Positions 25,203 through 38,271 of a stretch of DNA of 64,000 nt are shown here, piece by piece; position 1 is the stretch's first letter; every line of letters starts with the position of its first letter. The position numbers were made by a program, and so were the translations under genes. The notes under the pieces are model-generated. The model worked only from the letters and a program-made list of their open reading frames with translations, was not told the DNA's origin and did no database searches. The stretch comes from Massilia aquatica (GTDB lineage Bacteria > Pseudomonadota > Gammaproteobacteria > Burkholderiales > Burkholderiaceae_D), in assembly GCF_011682045.1 (NCBI RefSeq), contig NZ_VVIW01000015.1, forward strand, positions 1 to 64,000. The letters run 5' to 3'.

Positions 25203-26351
25203 ATGTCCACCACCGTTTTCAAGCCAGCCGCGCGCCATAGCGTCTTTCGCTACCTCGTCGCAGCCGTCGCCTGCGCGCTGGCCGGCACCGCGGCGGCGGC
25301 CAAGGTGCCGCTTCCCGCTGGATGCAACAGCGCTGGCACGAGCAAGCCCGCGCCAACGGCGGTAGCGCTTGTCCAGTCGGTGTTCCCGCCGGTTCAGGTG
25401 CAGGTACGCACGCCGGTCCAGCCGACTGTGCTGCCCAGCGGCGGTCGCAATTATCTGCTCTACGAACTACATGTGCAGAATTTTTCGATGGAAGCCGTGA
25501 CCGTGCGCGGCATCGAGGTCCTCGACGCCGGCCAGCCTGACTCGGCCCCCATCGCCGAAATCAGGGATGGACAGATAGGCGCGCAATTGCGCCAGGTAAG
25601 CATCGGCGACAACCCGGCCATTCTGCAGCGCCTGGGTGTGGGCCAGGGCGCCGTTGCCTTCCTGTGCCTGGCGTTCGACGACAAGGTGGCGGTGCCAGCG
25701 ACACTGCGCCATCGCGTGCTGCTCGACAAAGCGGTGGCCGACGGTCCCGTGATCGGCACGCATGCCACGCCGCTGCTGGTACTGGGACGGCCGCTGGTCG
25801 GTACCAACTGGACGCCAGGTAACAACCCGAGCCTGCATTCGCATCATCGGATGGGCTTGTGGGTGGTCGATGGCAGCGCGCAGATTTCGCGCCGCTATGC
25901 GATCGACTGGAAGAAGTTCGACGCCGGGCGCAAACCGTATTCCGGCGACGCGCGTGATGTGCGCGCCTACTACGCCTACGGCCAGAAGGTGCTGGCCGTG
26001 GCCGACGGCACCGTGGTCAGCGCACGCGACGGCTTTCCGGACAATATTCCAAAGACCGAAGCCGGGTTCGAGACAGCGCTCCCGGTCACCCTGGATACCA
26101 TCGGCGGCAACCAGGTCATCATCGACCTGGGCAACGGGCAGTTCGCGGCGTATTACCATCTCCAGCCCGGCAGCGTCGGCGTCAAGGCCGGCGACCGGGT
26201 GCGGCGAGGGCAGTTGCTGGCGCGCGTCGGCAATTCGGGCGATGCTCGCTGGCCGCACCTGCACTTTCAGGTGACGGACAAGCCGGACGTCATGGCCAGC
26301 GAGGGCTTGCCGCAACTGTTCGAGAGCTACCGCGCCAAAAGCGGCGACTAA
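25203..26351 (+). CDS. Secreted M23-family (LytM-like) peptidase, probably shortened at its C-terminus
   Basis: The 382-aa precursor starts with a signal peptide (RYLVAAVACALAGTAAAA) and ends with an M23 domain: RRYAIDWKKF supplies the metal-binding Asp, IIDLGNGQFAAYYHLQPGS and DARWPHLHFQV supply the catalytic and metal-binding histidines. M23 enzymes cut peptidoglycan cross-bridges or related substrates. After the TAA at 26349-26351 the same frame stays open for 22 more residues (AWETRGGEYPMGDVVLDF and four more) before TAG at about 26420, and those residues resemble the usual tail of this family. The TAA is therefore a probable premature stop; the active site is complete, so activity may be retained. 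The start is ATG 25203. Confidence 0.85.
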   Translation: MSTTVFKPAARHSVFRYLVAAVACALAGTAAAAKVPLPAGCNSAGTSKPAPTAVALVQSVFPPVQVQVRTPVQPTVLPSGGRNYLLYELHVQNFSMEAVTVRGIEVLDAGQPDSAPIAEIRDGQIGAQLRQVSIGDNPAILQRLGVGQGAVAFLCLAFDDKVAVPATLRHRVLLDKAVADGPVIGTHATPLLVLGRPLVGTNWTPGNNPSLHSHHRMGLWVVDGSAQISRRYAIDWKKFDAGRKPYSGDARDVRAYYAYGQKVLAVADGTVVSARDGFPDNIPKTEAGFETALPVTLDTIGGNQVIIDLGNGQFAAYYHLQPGSVGVKAGDRVRRGQLLARVGNSGDARWPHLHFQVTDKPDVMASEGLPQLFESYRAKSGD

Positions 26352-26445
26352 GCGTGGGAGACGCGCGGCGGCGAATATCCGATGGGCGATGTGGTGCTCG
26401 ACTTCGGGCCAGATACTTAGTAGACGTAGCCTGCGACACTTTTCG

Positions 26446-27281
26446 CTACGCGACGCGCTTGTACCAAGCCTGGTGCGCAAACACCGGCCGGTAGCTGGCC
26501 GCCAGCGTGTCGCCCGGCGCCAGTTCGCGGTCGATGCCCAGCACCCCGAACAGCGCCAGGCTGTCATGGAACAGGCGCAGGGCGCGCTGGCGCAGCAGCG
26601 GCCCGAAATCGGCCAGCGCGTGCCGGCACACGATCAGCTGGAATTCGTTGAACGAGGCATCCGTCACCAGGTTGTACTGCGCCCACGTGATGCGGCTGCG
26701 CAGCGCCGGCAGCAGCACCGCGTGCTTGCCGCGCACCTCGAAATAGTCGGCCAGCTTGGCCGTGCCGCCGCTTTTCAGGTAATTCTCCTGGTACTGCGCC
26801 ATGCGCTCCATCGGAATGCTGGCCTCCAGCGCTTCCGCCAGCAGTTCCTCGTTGGCGACCGTGGCAAAAATCTCGGTCCGATGGTGCATCCGCTGCTCGG
26901 CCAGCAGAATCGCCAGCGACCACGCTTGCTCCGCATGCGCGCATTCGGCCAGCCACACTTTCGGCAGCGCCGACGCGCCGAGGCATGCGAGCACCTCGCG
27001 CGTCTGGCGCACCTGCTCCGGGTCGTCGAACAAGAGCGCCGGGCGCACGCTCAGCGCGCGCAGCAGGGCCGCCGCCGTTGGCGGGTCGTGCAGCACCCGG
27101 TCCTGCAGCAGCGACACCGTCGCCAGTGCGCGCTCGCCCATCAGCCCCAGCACCCGCCGTGTCAGGCCGGGCCGGTCGTAGGCGCGGAAGTCGAAGCCGT
27201 AGCGCTGGAACACGCCTTCGAGCAGCAGCGCGATTTCCAGCTCCTCGACGGCCGGCGCACTGGCCTGCCGAACGGGCCCGT

Positions 27282-27285
<4 letters not shown>
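26446..27285 (-). CDS. CheR-like protein with degenerate SAM-binding motifs
   Basis: The 279-aa protein has the CheR chemoreceptor-methyltransferase fold, but the SAM-binding motif, normally like A-C-S-T-G-E-E, reads LAECAHAEQAWSLAIL with the glycine and paired glutamates lost; the CRNVLIYF-type motif reads CRHALADFG; and the RPTEMFRD-type motif reads RPALLFDD. Methylation is therefore doubtful. The likely start is TTG 27285, overlapping the stop of the giant hybrid kinase by 4 bp (TTGA), so the two are translationally coupled. CheR next to hybrid kinases often works as a module with CheB and a kinase. Confidence 0.65.
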
Positions 27286-32173
<4,888 letters not shown>

Positions 32174-32177
<4 letters not shown>

Positions 32178-34084
32178 CGGCTTTGTCCTCGTTTTTTGGG
32201 AGTTGAAAGAGCGGCTTGATGCGGGTTCAAGCTCGTTATCTGGTGGGTTGTCCGGGCCTGCAGCAGTGCCAGCATGGCCGCTGCGGGCAGGGGAGGGCTG
32301 AGCAGTTCGCCCTGGTATTCGTCGCAGCCGAGCGACTTTAAAACGGCCAGCTGTTCGGTGGTATGCACGCCCTGGGCCAGCACGCGCAGGCCGAGCGCGC
32401 GCCCGAGATGGACGATGGCGGCAGCCATGTCCGTGCCGCGATCGATGCCGATGGCGCGCACGAAGGCGCGGTCGATCTTGATGGCGTCGAGCGGCAGGTC
32501 GCGCAGCATGGCCAGGGCTGCGCCGGCGCTGCCGAAGTCGTCGACCGTCAGGCGCACCCCGGCCGCTTTCAGCTCGTGCAGCACGGCGGCGCTGTCGCGC
32601 GTGTCGAACAGCAGGTGCTCGGGAATTTCGAGTTCCAGCCAGCCGGCCAACAGCTTGCAGCCGCGCAGGTGCGCCAGCACGCGCGCGGCCAGTTCGGGGC
32701 GGATCTGGAGCAGCGCCAGGTCGACCGCCATGACTACCTGCGCCACTTGCGCCGCTGCCGGGGATGAAGCGGCGCGCCAGGCCGCCACTTCGGCGCAGGC
32801 CGCGCCCAGCATCCATTCGCACACCTGTTCGAGCAGCAGGTTGTCGGCCACGTCGGGCAAGAAGCGCGCGGCGGCGATCAGGCCGTGGCGTGGATGGCGC
32901 CAGTACAGCAGCGCTTCGACCGCTACGACCGCGCCATCGGGCAGGGCGGCGCGCGGCTGGAACAGCAGTTCGAATTGCCTGCCTTCGAGCGCGGCGTGCA
33001 GTTCGGCCACCCACTGGGCGCGCTCGCGTTCGCGCGTGTTGAGCTCTTCGCGGAAGAATTCGATGCTGCCGCGCCGGTGCTGCTTGGCGTGGTACATGGC
33101 GGTGTCGGCGTTTTTCATCAGCTGCGCGGCGCTGTTGGCATCCTGCGGATACAGGCCGATGCCGATGCTGGTGGAAGTGGCGATGCGCTGGCCATTGATT
33201 TCGAAGGGGCGCGTGTGGGCCTGCTCGATCTTGCGCGCCACCCGGGCCGCGTTGGCCCCCGCCCCGCGCCCCTCCAGCAGCACCACGAATTCGTCGCCGC
33301 CCAGGCGCGCCACCACGTCCGATACGCGCACCGCCGCCAGCAGGCGCGCGGCCACCTGGCGCAGCAATTCGTCGCCGACTTCGTGCCCCAGGGTGTCGTT
33401 GATCTGCTTGAAGCGGTCCAGGTCGAGGAACAGCAGCGCGAATTCGCCGCCGTGGCGGTCGGCCGCAGCGACCGCGTGTTCGAGCTGGGCGATCAGCGAG
33501 CGCCGGTTGACCAGGTTGGTCAGCGGATCGCGGATCGAGAGCGCCTGCGCGCGCTGCTCGGCCACCTTGCGTTCGGCGACTTCCTGCTCCAGGGCGCGGT
33601 TGATGCGCTCGAGGTCCTGCACGCGCTGCACGCGCAGGTCCTGGTTGAGCAGCGACAGTTCGCGCGTTTTCGCTTGCAGTTCCAGGTTCTTGCGGGTCAG
33701 GTCGACGAACACCGCCACCTTCGTTTGCAGCACCTGCGGGATCACCGGCGTAAACAAATAGTCGGCCGCGCCCTTGCTGTAGGCTTCCAGCCGGTGGCGT
33801 TCGTCGCCGTAGTGGGCGGTGATGAAGATGATCGGCACGGCGCAGGAGCGCGGGTGCGAATGAATCGCCTCGGCGGTCTCGAAGCCGTCCATGCCGGGCA
33901 TGTTCGCGTCCAGCAGGATCACGGCGAAATCGTGGGTCAGCACCATGCGCAGCGCTTCATGGCCGGAACTGGCCTTGAGCAGCTGGTAGTGCTGCGCGCG
34001 CGTGGCCTCGGAGAGCAGGCTTTCGAGCGCCAGCAGGCTGGCTGCGTCATCGTTGACTAGTAATACTTTCGGAATGATCTGCAC
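32174..34084 (-). CDS. Response regulator REC-GGDEF-EAL with degenerate EAL domain
   Basis: The 636-aa protein has an N-terminal receiver domain (about 5-120; acceptor Asp in [13 protein letters not shown]), a coiled linker, GGDEF (about 180-345; [10 protein letters not shown] intact) and EAL (about 370-615). In the EAL part the initial glutamate is kept ([10 protein letters not shown]), but the usual N and final E-G-V-E-T read VDLALLQ and [10 protein letters not shown], and the DDFGTGYS loop reads DDFGSAGAA, so phosphodiesterase activity is probably lost. It likely makes c-di-GMP in response to phosphorylation, probably by the kinase in the same operon. Confidence 0.85.
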
Positions 34085-34200
34085 GGTGCGGTAGGTCTGG
34101 TTGTCATTGGCTGCCGATCACATTCTTTACGACGGGAACAGCAACTGTATACCAGTGCGCCAGCCAGTCAAGGGGCCGGGATATCGCAGCCTCATCAGCG

Positions 34201-34241
34201 TCCCGGACGGGCACGTCCCGGACGGGCATGTCCCGGTCGGG
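34201..34241. repeat. Short tandem repeats in the 485-bp gap before the luxR gene
   Basis: The gap 34085-34569 has no gene. TCCCGGACGGGCACG (34201-34215) is followed by TCCCGGACGGGCATG (34216-34230) and a partial unit TCCCGGTCGGG (34231-34241). Each unit contains the small inverted repeat CCCG/CGGG. Further right, CATTGC (34321-34326) and GCAATG (34335-34340) form a 20-bp interrupted palindrome that might be an operator. A ribosome binding site for the LuxR gene lies at about 34554-34560. Nothing else supportable was found. Confidence 0.6.
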
Positions 34242-34569
34242 TAGCTTACCCTATTCGAATACTATGGTAACGTTGAGTTGCCAGAGCCTACCTGAGAATA
34301 AATTTCCACGACGCACAGTTCATTGCCATTCAATGCAATGTTGTGATTGCGCTACGGGTTTGGCCGCATGGCTGAAGTCAACCCGACGTAACTGTTAGTT
34401 TCATTTCCTCTTGGAATCGTGAAGCAAATTTGTCCAACACAGCCATGGTGAACAGCCTAAAATGCTAACAAATGGTTACATTCTTCAGCGTTTTAGTTAA
34501 TCACAAAGCACCCGCTAGTGTCATTACGCGATATTTGTGTAAAATGGGCAACAAAAGGGAGTGACGGCA

Positions 34570-35307
34570 ATGGTGAAAATGGGACAACTGATGACGCTTT
34601 TGAAAAGCGACCAGGAGAATGGCTGGAGTTCGGCCCTGTTTTCGCTGGCACACGACCAGGGATTCGACCAGGTATTGTATGGCGCGGTCGGGTCCAAGCA
34701 TGTCAAGCTCGAGACCGCTTTTCTGCACAGCAATTACGCGCCTGCCTGGCGCACCCGCTACGACGCCGACAAGCTCCACTACGTCGATCCGACCGTCGCC
34801 CACTGCATGACCAGCTCGCTGCCGATCGTGTGGGAACCGGATACCTTCCACGCGCCCGGCCAGCGCGAGATGTACGAGGAAGCCTGCGGCTACGGCATCC
34901 GCTCCGGCATTACCTTCCCGATCCACGGGCCGAGCGGGGAGTTCGGGGTGGTCAGCTTTGCTTCCGACGCCCCGCCCAACGGCGAGTTCGACAGTACCAT
35001 CAGCCAGCTGATGCCGTCGCTGTCGCTGATCCGCGACTATGCCTTCGAGTCCTCGCTCAAATTCGTCGCGCCCAAGCCGGGCGCCGAAGCGCTGCCGCGC
35101 CTGACCAAGCGCGAGCTGGAGGTGCTCAACTGGGTCATGGTCGGCAAGTCGTCATGGGAAATCTCGAAGATCGTGCTCTGCTCCGAGGCGACGGTGAATT
35201 TTCACATCGGTAACATCCGCGTGAAATTCAACGTCAACACCCGGCAGCAGGCACTGGTCAAGGCGATCAGCATGGGCATCATCAGCCCGGAAGATCCCCA
35301 TCGCTGA
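34570..35307 (+). CDS. luxR: LuxR-type quorum-sensing regulator with autoinducer-binding domain
   Basis: The 245-aa protein has an N-terminal autoinducer-binding domain (about 10-160) with the expected aromatic and acidic residues (YAPAWRTRYDADKLHYVDPTV; PIVWEPDTF), then a LuxR-type HTH (about 175-240: RLTKRELEVLNWVMVGKSSW, then EISKIVL-SEATVNFHIGNIR). An AGGGAG ribosome binding site lies eight bases before ATG 34570, which fixes the start. It is 410 bp upstream of, and convergent-paired with, an HTH gene, and a LuxI synthase lies beyond it, so it probably senses the product of that synthase. Confidence 0.94.
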   Translation: MVKMGQLMTLLKSDQENGWSSALFSLAHDQGFDQVLYGAVGSKHVKLETAFLHSNYAPAWRTRYDADKLHYVDPTVAHCMTSSLPIVWEPDTFHAPGQREMYEEACGYGIRSGITFPIHGPSGEFGVVSFASDAPPNGEFDSTISQLMPSLSLIRDYAFESSLKFVAPKPGAEALPRLTKRELEVLNWVMVGKSSWEISKIVLCSEATVNFHIGNIRVKFNVNTRQQALVKAISMGIISPEDPHR

Positions 35308-35572
35308 GCTTACCCTTCACATACAGCTTGACCAGGATGGCCACCGGCGCTGGAATACCCAGCCCGGTTTCGAAGCGGCTGCCGCTCGACTGCGTCACGC
35401 CGAAGCGTCCCCAGAATTTTTCCTGGCTTTCGCGCTTGCTGATCCTGAACCGTTTTAACTCGCTGTGGGGCGTGCTGGCCATGGTACCTGCAAGCGCAGC
35501 GCCGCCATCGTGATCGATCTCACCGCGCTGTTCTGCCACGGCCGTCGTCTGGTAGTTGAAATCCTGAGCCAT
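35282..35572 (-). CDS. Small helix-turn-helix protein between luxR and luxI
   Basis: The 96-aa protein opens on the opposite strand to its neighbours. The C-terminal 60 residues (SELKRFRISKRESQEKFWGR, FGVTQSSGSRFETGL) resemble the XRE-like HTH that sits between luxR and luxI genes in several betaproteobacteria and modulates the circuit. A GAGGA ribosome binding site sits shortly before ATG 35572, which I choose over an upstream extension. Its 3' end overlaps luxR by 26 bp, and its 5' side faces the lux-box-like palindrome, so it may be a repressor or antisense-overlapping tuner of the system. Confidence 0.7.
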   Translation of the reverse strand: MAQDFNYQTTAVAEQRGEIDHDGGAALAGTMASTPHSELKRFRISKRESQEKFWGRFGVTQSSGSRFETGLGIPAPVAILVKLYVKGKLSDGDLPG

Positions 35573-35642
35573 ACCGTTCCTCGCAAACAAAAGGGCAGTA
35601 TTCCATTCACTGTCCTTACAAGCCACCTAGCAACTCTACTAG

Positions 35643-35688
35643 TTATGCTAATGCAATTTTTGCATGATTCTTCATGCAAGCAGCATAA
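35643..35688. promoter_or_regulatory. lux-box-like palindrome cluster between the HTH gene and luxI
   Basis: TTGCATGATTCTTCATGCAA (35660-35679) is a perfect 8-bp inverted repeat with a 4-nt spacer, i.e. exactly 20 bp, the size of classical lux boxes. It overlaps a second palindrome ATGCAATTTTTGCAT (35651-35665), and both sit inside an outer inverted repeat TTATGCT (35643-35649) / AGCATAA (35682-35688). The luxI ATG is 37 bp beyond the main palindrome. I infer LuxR binding and activation of luxI; the HTH protein is an alternative binder. Confidence 0.72.
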
Positions 35689-35716
35689 CTTTTATATATA
35701 AAGCGAGGTACCTAAG

Positions 35717-36304
35717 ATGGCTCTGCATATTCGAATCGCTGCACGGCGCGAATTCAAGTCGCGCGACCTGTGGGAGATGCACAAACTGCGCGCCAAGGTC
35801 TTCAAGGACCGGCTGGGCTGGGAAGTGCCGATCATGAGCGGCATGGAGATTGACGGTTACGACGCCCTCGAGCCGCTGTACATGATGATCCGCGAGCCGG
35901 GCGGCGGACCCCTGCGCGGCTGCTGGCGCATCTTGCCGACCGAAGGCCCGTACATGCTCAAGGATTCCTTTGCGCAGCTCCTGCATGGCCAGGACGCGCC
36001 CGAGAACGCCCGTATCTGGGAACTGTCGCGCTTCGCCATCGAAACCGACGGCAACCCGCGCTTCGGCTTTTCCGAGATTACCATGGAATCGATTGGCGAA
36101 ATCATCAGTTATGGCCATCACGCCGGGCTCGACCAGTATGTGACGGTCACCACGGTCGCCATCGAGCGCCTGCTGCGCCGCGCCGGGGTGCTGACCACGC
36201 GCTTCGGCGATCCGGTCCAGATCGGCGTGGAGCGCGCGGTGGCCCTGTATGTGGACATCGCGGGCACCTACGAAGCGATGTTCGAGTCGCGCCTGGCGTC
36301 CTGA
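35717..36304 (+). CDS. luxI: Acyl-homoserine-lactone synthase
   Basis: The 195-aa protein carries LuxI-family hallmarks: MHKLRAKVFKDRLGWEVP in the N-terminal part with the conserved R-x2-F-x2-R-L-x-W pattern, then GCWRILPTEGPYML, ELSRFAIETD and a long beta-sheet core. It makes an N-acyl-homoserine lactone from S-adenosylmethionine and acyl-ACP; the acyl chain cannot be told. A GAGGT ribosome binding site lies nine bases before the ATG. It converges with the next gene with only 1 nt between stop codons, and it faces a lux-box-like site. Confidence 0.95.
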   Translation: MALHIRIAARREFKSRDLWEMHKLRAKVFKDRLGWEVPIMSGMEIDGYDALEPLYMMIREPGGGPLRGCWRILPTEGPYMLKDSFAQLLHGQDAPENARIWELSRFAIETDGNPRFGFSEITMESIGEIISYGHHAGLDQYVTVTTVAIERLLRRAGVLTTRFGDPVQIGVERAVALYVDIAGTYEAMFESRLAS

Positions 36305-36305
36305 G

Positions 36306-37334
36306 TCACGCGCCGCCCACGGCCGGGGCGGACGGAAAGGCGGCAATGCGCGCCGCCAGCATGCGCCAGGACGGCAGGGCCGCCTGCAACTGGGCGTGCG
36401 CGCTGCCGCTCGCTGCGGGCCCGGCCAGCAACACGTTTTTCAGGTCGTCGAGCCCGGCGCGCAGGGTGCGCGTGCCGGCGGCGGCGATGCGGATGCCGGC
36501 GCCGATGCGGTCCATGCCGCTCAAGTAGGCCGACAGTGTCGGCAGCAAGCCCTGCAGATACACCGCTTCGGCCATCATCGCGCTCTGGCCCTCGCGGATA
36601 TGGTCGAGCTGGCGCATGACGCTGTCGAGTGCCCTGCCGTGCTTGTCGATATCGGCGCGCGCTTCCCCGGCATCCGGCCCGGCCAGCCAGTGGCTGTGGC
36701 AACGCGCATGCGCTTCGGCCAGCCGTCCCTGCAAGGTATTGACCTGTTGCGCCAGGATGAATGCGTGCACATGGTCGGCCTGCAGGCGCTGGGTCACCAC
36801 CACGGTGTCCGTTTCCAGGTCGCCCGAGGCGCGCCCCATCTGCGCTAGATAGCTGCCGACATCCTGCTCAAGGTCCGACAGGGCATCTGCCGGGGCGGCC
36901 AGGCGCCGCACCAGGCCGTCGATCAGGCGCACCGCGCCGCTGCCGTCCGAGGGGCGCCCGTGGAACATGTTCAGCAGCGCCGTGGCCAGCAGCGCGGCAT
37001 CCTGCGCAAGCAGGGTCTCGCCCAGGTGGCGCAGGCCGTCGAGGGCGGTGTGCAGGCCGGGCCGGCTGCGCGTGGCCCAGGCCGCCGCCAGGGTCTTGAC
37101 CATGAACAGGTACTGGGTGACCATCGGCCGGCCCCGTCCGGCACGCTCCGGCAACTGGGCGATGCGCTGCGACAGGCTGTCGATATCGCCCGCCAGTTCG
37201 AGGATTATGCCCGCGCCGAGGCCGATGCCGGGACTCCAGAACATGCCGCCGCCGGCCATGTGCGGGGACGGTTCGCGCAGGGCGGCCGGCTGGGCGGGAG
37301 AGAGCTGGGGAGAAAATGTTGCCAGGTGTGCCAT
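36306..37334 (-). CDS. Ala-rich all-helical protein, possible alpha-pore-forming-toxin relative
   Basis: The 342-aa protein is unusually rich in Ala/Leu and predicted to be long helices throughout: a first hydrophobic stretch (GIGLGAGIILELAG, about residues 36-50) and a second half with FILAQQVNTLQGRLAEAHAR and AVYLQGLLPTLSAYLSGMDR. The helix pattern with a central tryptophan is reminiscent of ClyA/HBL/Xax-type alpha-pore-forming toxins, but there is no diagnostic motif or signal peptide, so this is a hypothesis. It abuts luxI tail to tail (1 nt), and a GGAG ribosome binding site precedes the start. A 17-bp palindrome lies upstream at 37378-37394. Confidence 0.45.
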   Translation of the reverse strand: MAHLATFSPQLSPAQPAALREPSPHMAGGGMFWSPGIGLGAGIILELAGDIDSLSQRIAQLPERAGRGRPMVTQYLFMVKTLAAAWATRSRPGLHTALDGLRHLGETLLAQDAALLATALLNMFHGRPSDGSGAVRLIDGLVRRLAAPADALSDLEQDVGSYLAQMGRASGDLETDTVVVTQRLQADHVHAFILAQQVNTLQGRLAEAHARCHSHWLAGPDAGEARADIDKHGRALDSVMRQLDHIREGQSAMMAEAVYLQGLLPTLSAYLSGMDRIGAGIRIAAAGTRTLRAGLDDLKNVLLAGPAASGSAHAQLQAALPSWRMLAARIAAFPSAPAVGGA

Positions 37335-37377
37335 GGTGCTGGCTCCAGTCGTGGTTGGATTGATCGGCGGGTGGACA

Positions 37378-37394
37378 AGTTCGCTTGACGAACT
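37378..37394. promoter_or_regulatory. 17-bp palindrome upstream of the helical-protein gene
   Basis: AGTTCG-CTTGA-CGAACT (37378-37394) is a perfect 6-bp inverted repeat with a 5-nt spacer, 44 bp upstream of the gene starting at 37334. It could be an operator; it is not the same sequence as the lux-box-like site. The surrounding 205-bp gap (37335-37539) holds nothing else I can support. Confidence 0.5.
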
Positions 37395-37539
37395 ATTACA
37401 AACCCGTCCGTCCAGTGCGGAAAGCTGGCAGGATTGTCAGGGTGGGCGGGTGCGCAGCGGGGCGGGACGGGCGTCGTGGCGCCGCCGGGCACGCTGGCCT
37501 GGCGCAAACAATCGCGTGGAAGTTTGCGCCAGTCGATAT

Positions 37540-38220
37540 TCAGGAAGGATTTTTTTGCGCTGACGCGACAGCGGCGGGGTCATCCAGCCCCGCGGAGGCA
37601 TGGACCAGCGCCACGAATCCCTGTTCGAAAGCGCGCACGATGGATGCTGGCGTGAGCACGGTCACGGCCGTGGCGCCGTCAATGCGCTTTGCGGGGCCAT
37701 AACCGTCGAACGACCAGGGCAGGTAGCCTGCGGCGGTGACGAGAAAAGCAGCCGCGTCGAACTCGAACATTGTTCCTTTTGGCAACTCGCCGAGGGTCGC
37801 CGCGAACCTCGTTTTTCCCCCGCCGCGCACGCAACGCTCGGCGTGGAGTACGATGTCGACATCGTCCATTGATAGTGCCGAACGCAATTGCGCATCCACA
37901 TTGGCGGCGAGCCATTTTTCTTTGAAATCCAGGTGACGTGCCTTCTGGCAGTCACCGCACGGCCGGTGTCCGGCGGCAAAGGCAGTTGCTTCATCGAGGA
38001 AAAAGAGCTCCGAATAATTCCCTCGAGAAAAGGGTTTGGGGCGCTTGATTTGCTTAAACTCGAGCATGCACGTGACCCACCGCTTGTGCTTCCACGGCCG
38101 CACGATCTGATTGGCGTCGTTATGCAAGATGCCGCGGTTCCCCATCCGCGTCCCCCTGCTTGCAACGGTGCGCAATTGGCCCCATGGGTCGACGCGATTT
38201 TGCAGATGTTGTGTGACCAT
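37540..38220 (-). CDS. Uncharacterised conserved protein with CxxC motif
   Basis: The 226-aa protein contains segments I recall from a widespread uncharacterised family: QNRVDPWGQLRTVASRGT, MGNRGILH, ELFFLDEATAFAAGHRPC and the cysteine pair CGDCQKAR. It has no signal peptide. The HxxD-rich mid part (SMDDVDIVLHAERC) is also conserved in that family. I cannot name a function; the CxxC could bind zinc or serve as a redox pair. The ATG at 38220 lacks a clear ribosome binding site, but family similarity starts within ten residues of it. Confidence 0.7.
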   Translation of the reverse strand: MVTQHLQNRVDPWGQLRTVASRGTRMGNRGILHNDANQIVRPWKHKRWVTCMLEFKQIKRPKPFSRGNYSELFFLDEATAFAAGHRPCGDCQKARHLDFKEKWLAANVDAQLRSALSMDDVDIVLHAERCVRGGGKTRFAATLGELPKGTMFEFDAAAFLVTAAGYLPWSFDGYGPAKRIDGATAVTVLTPASIVRAFEQGFVALVHASAGLDDPAAVASAQKNPS

Positions 38221-38271
38221 TATATGATTCTAAAAAAGTGAAGGTGGCGCCGGGTCTGCCCTGATTGCCGC

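Noticed and set aside
34510-34569. GTG 34561 as luxR start
   Set aside because: It would overlap the ribosome binding site directly; ATG 34570 has correct spacing.
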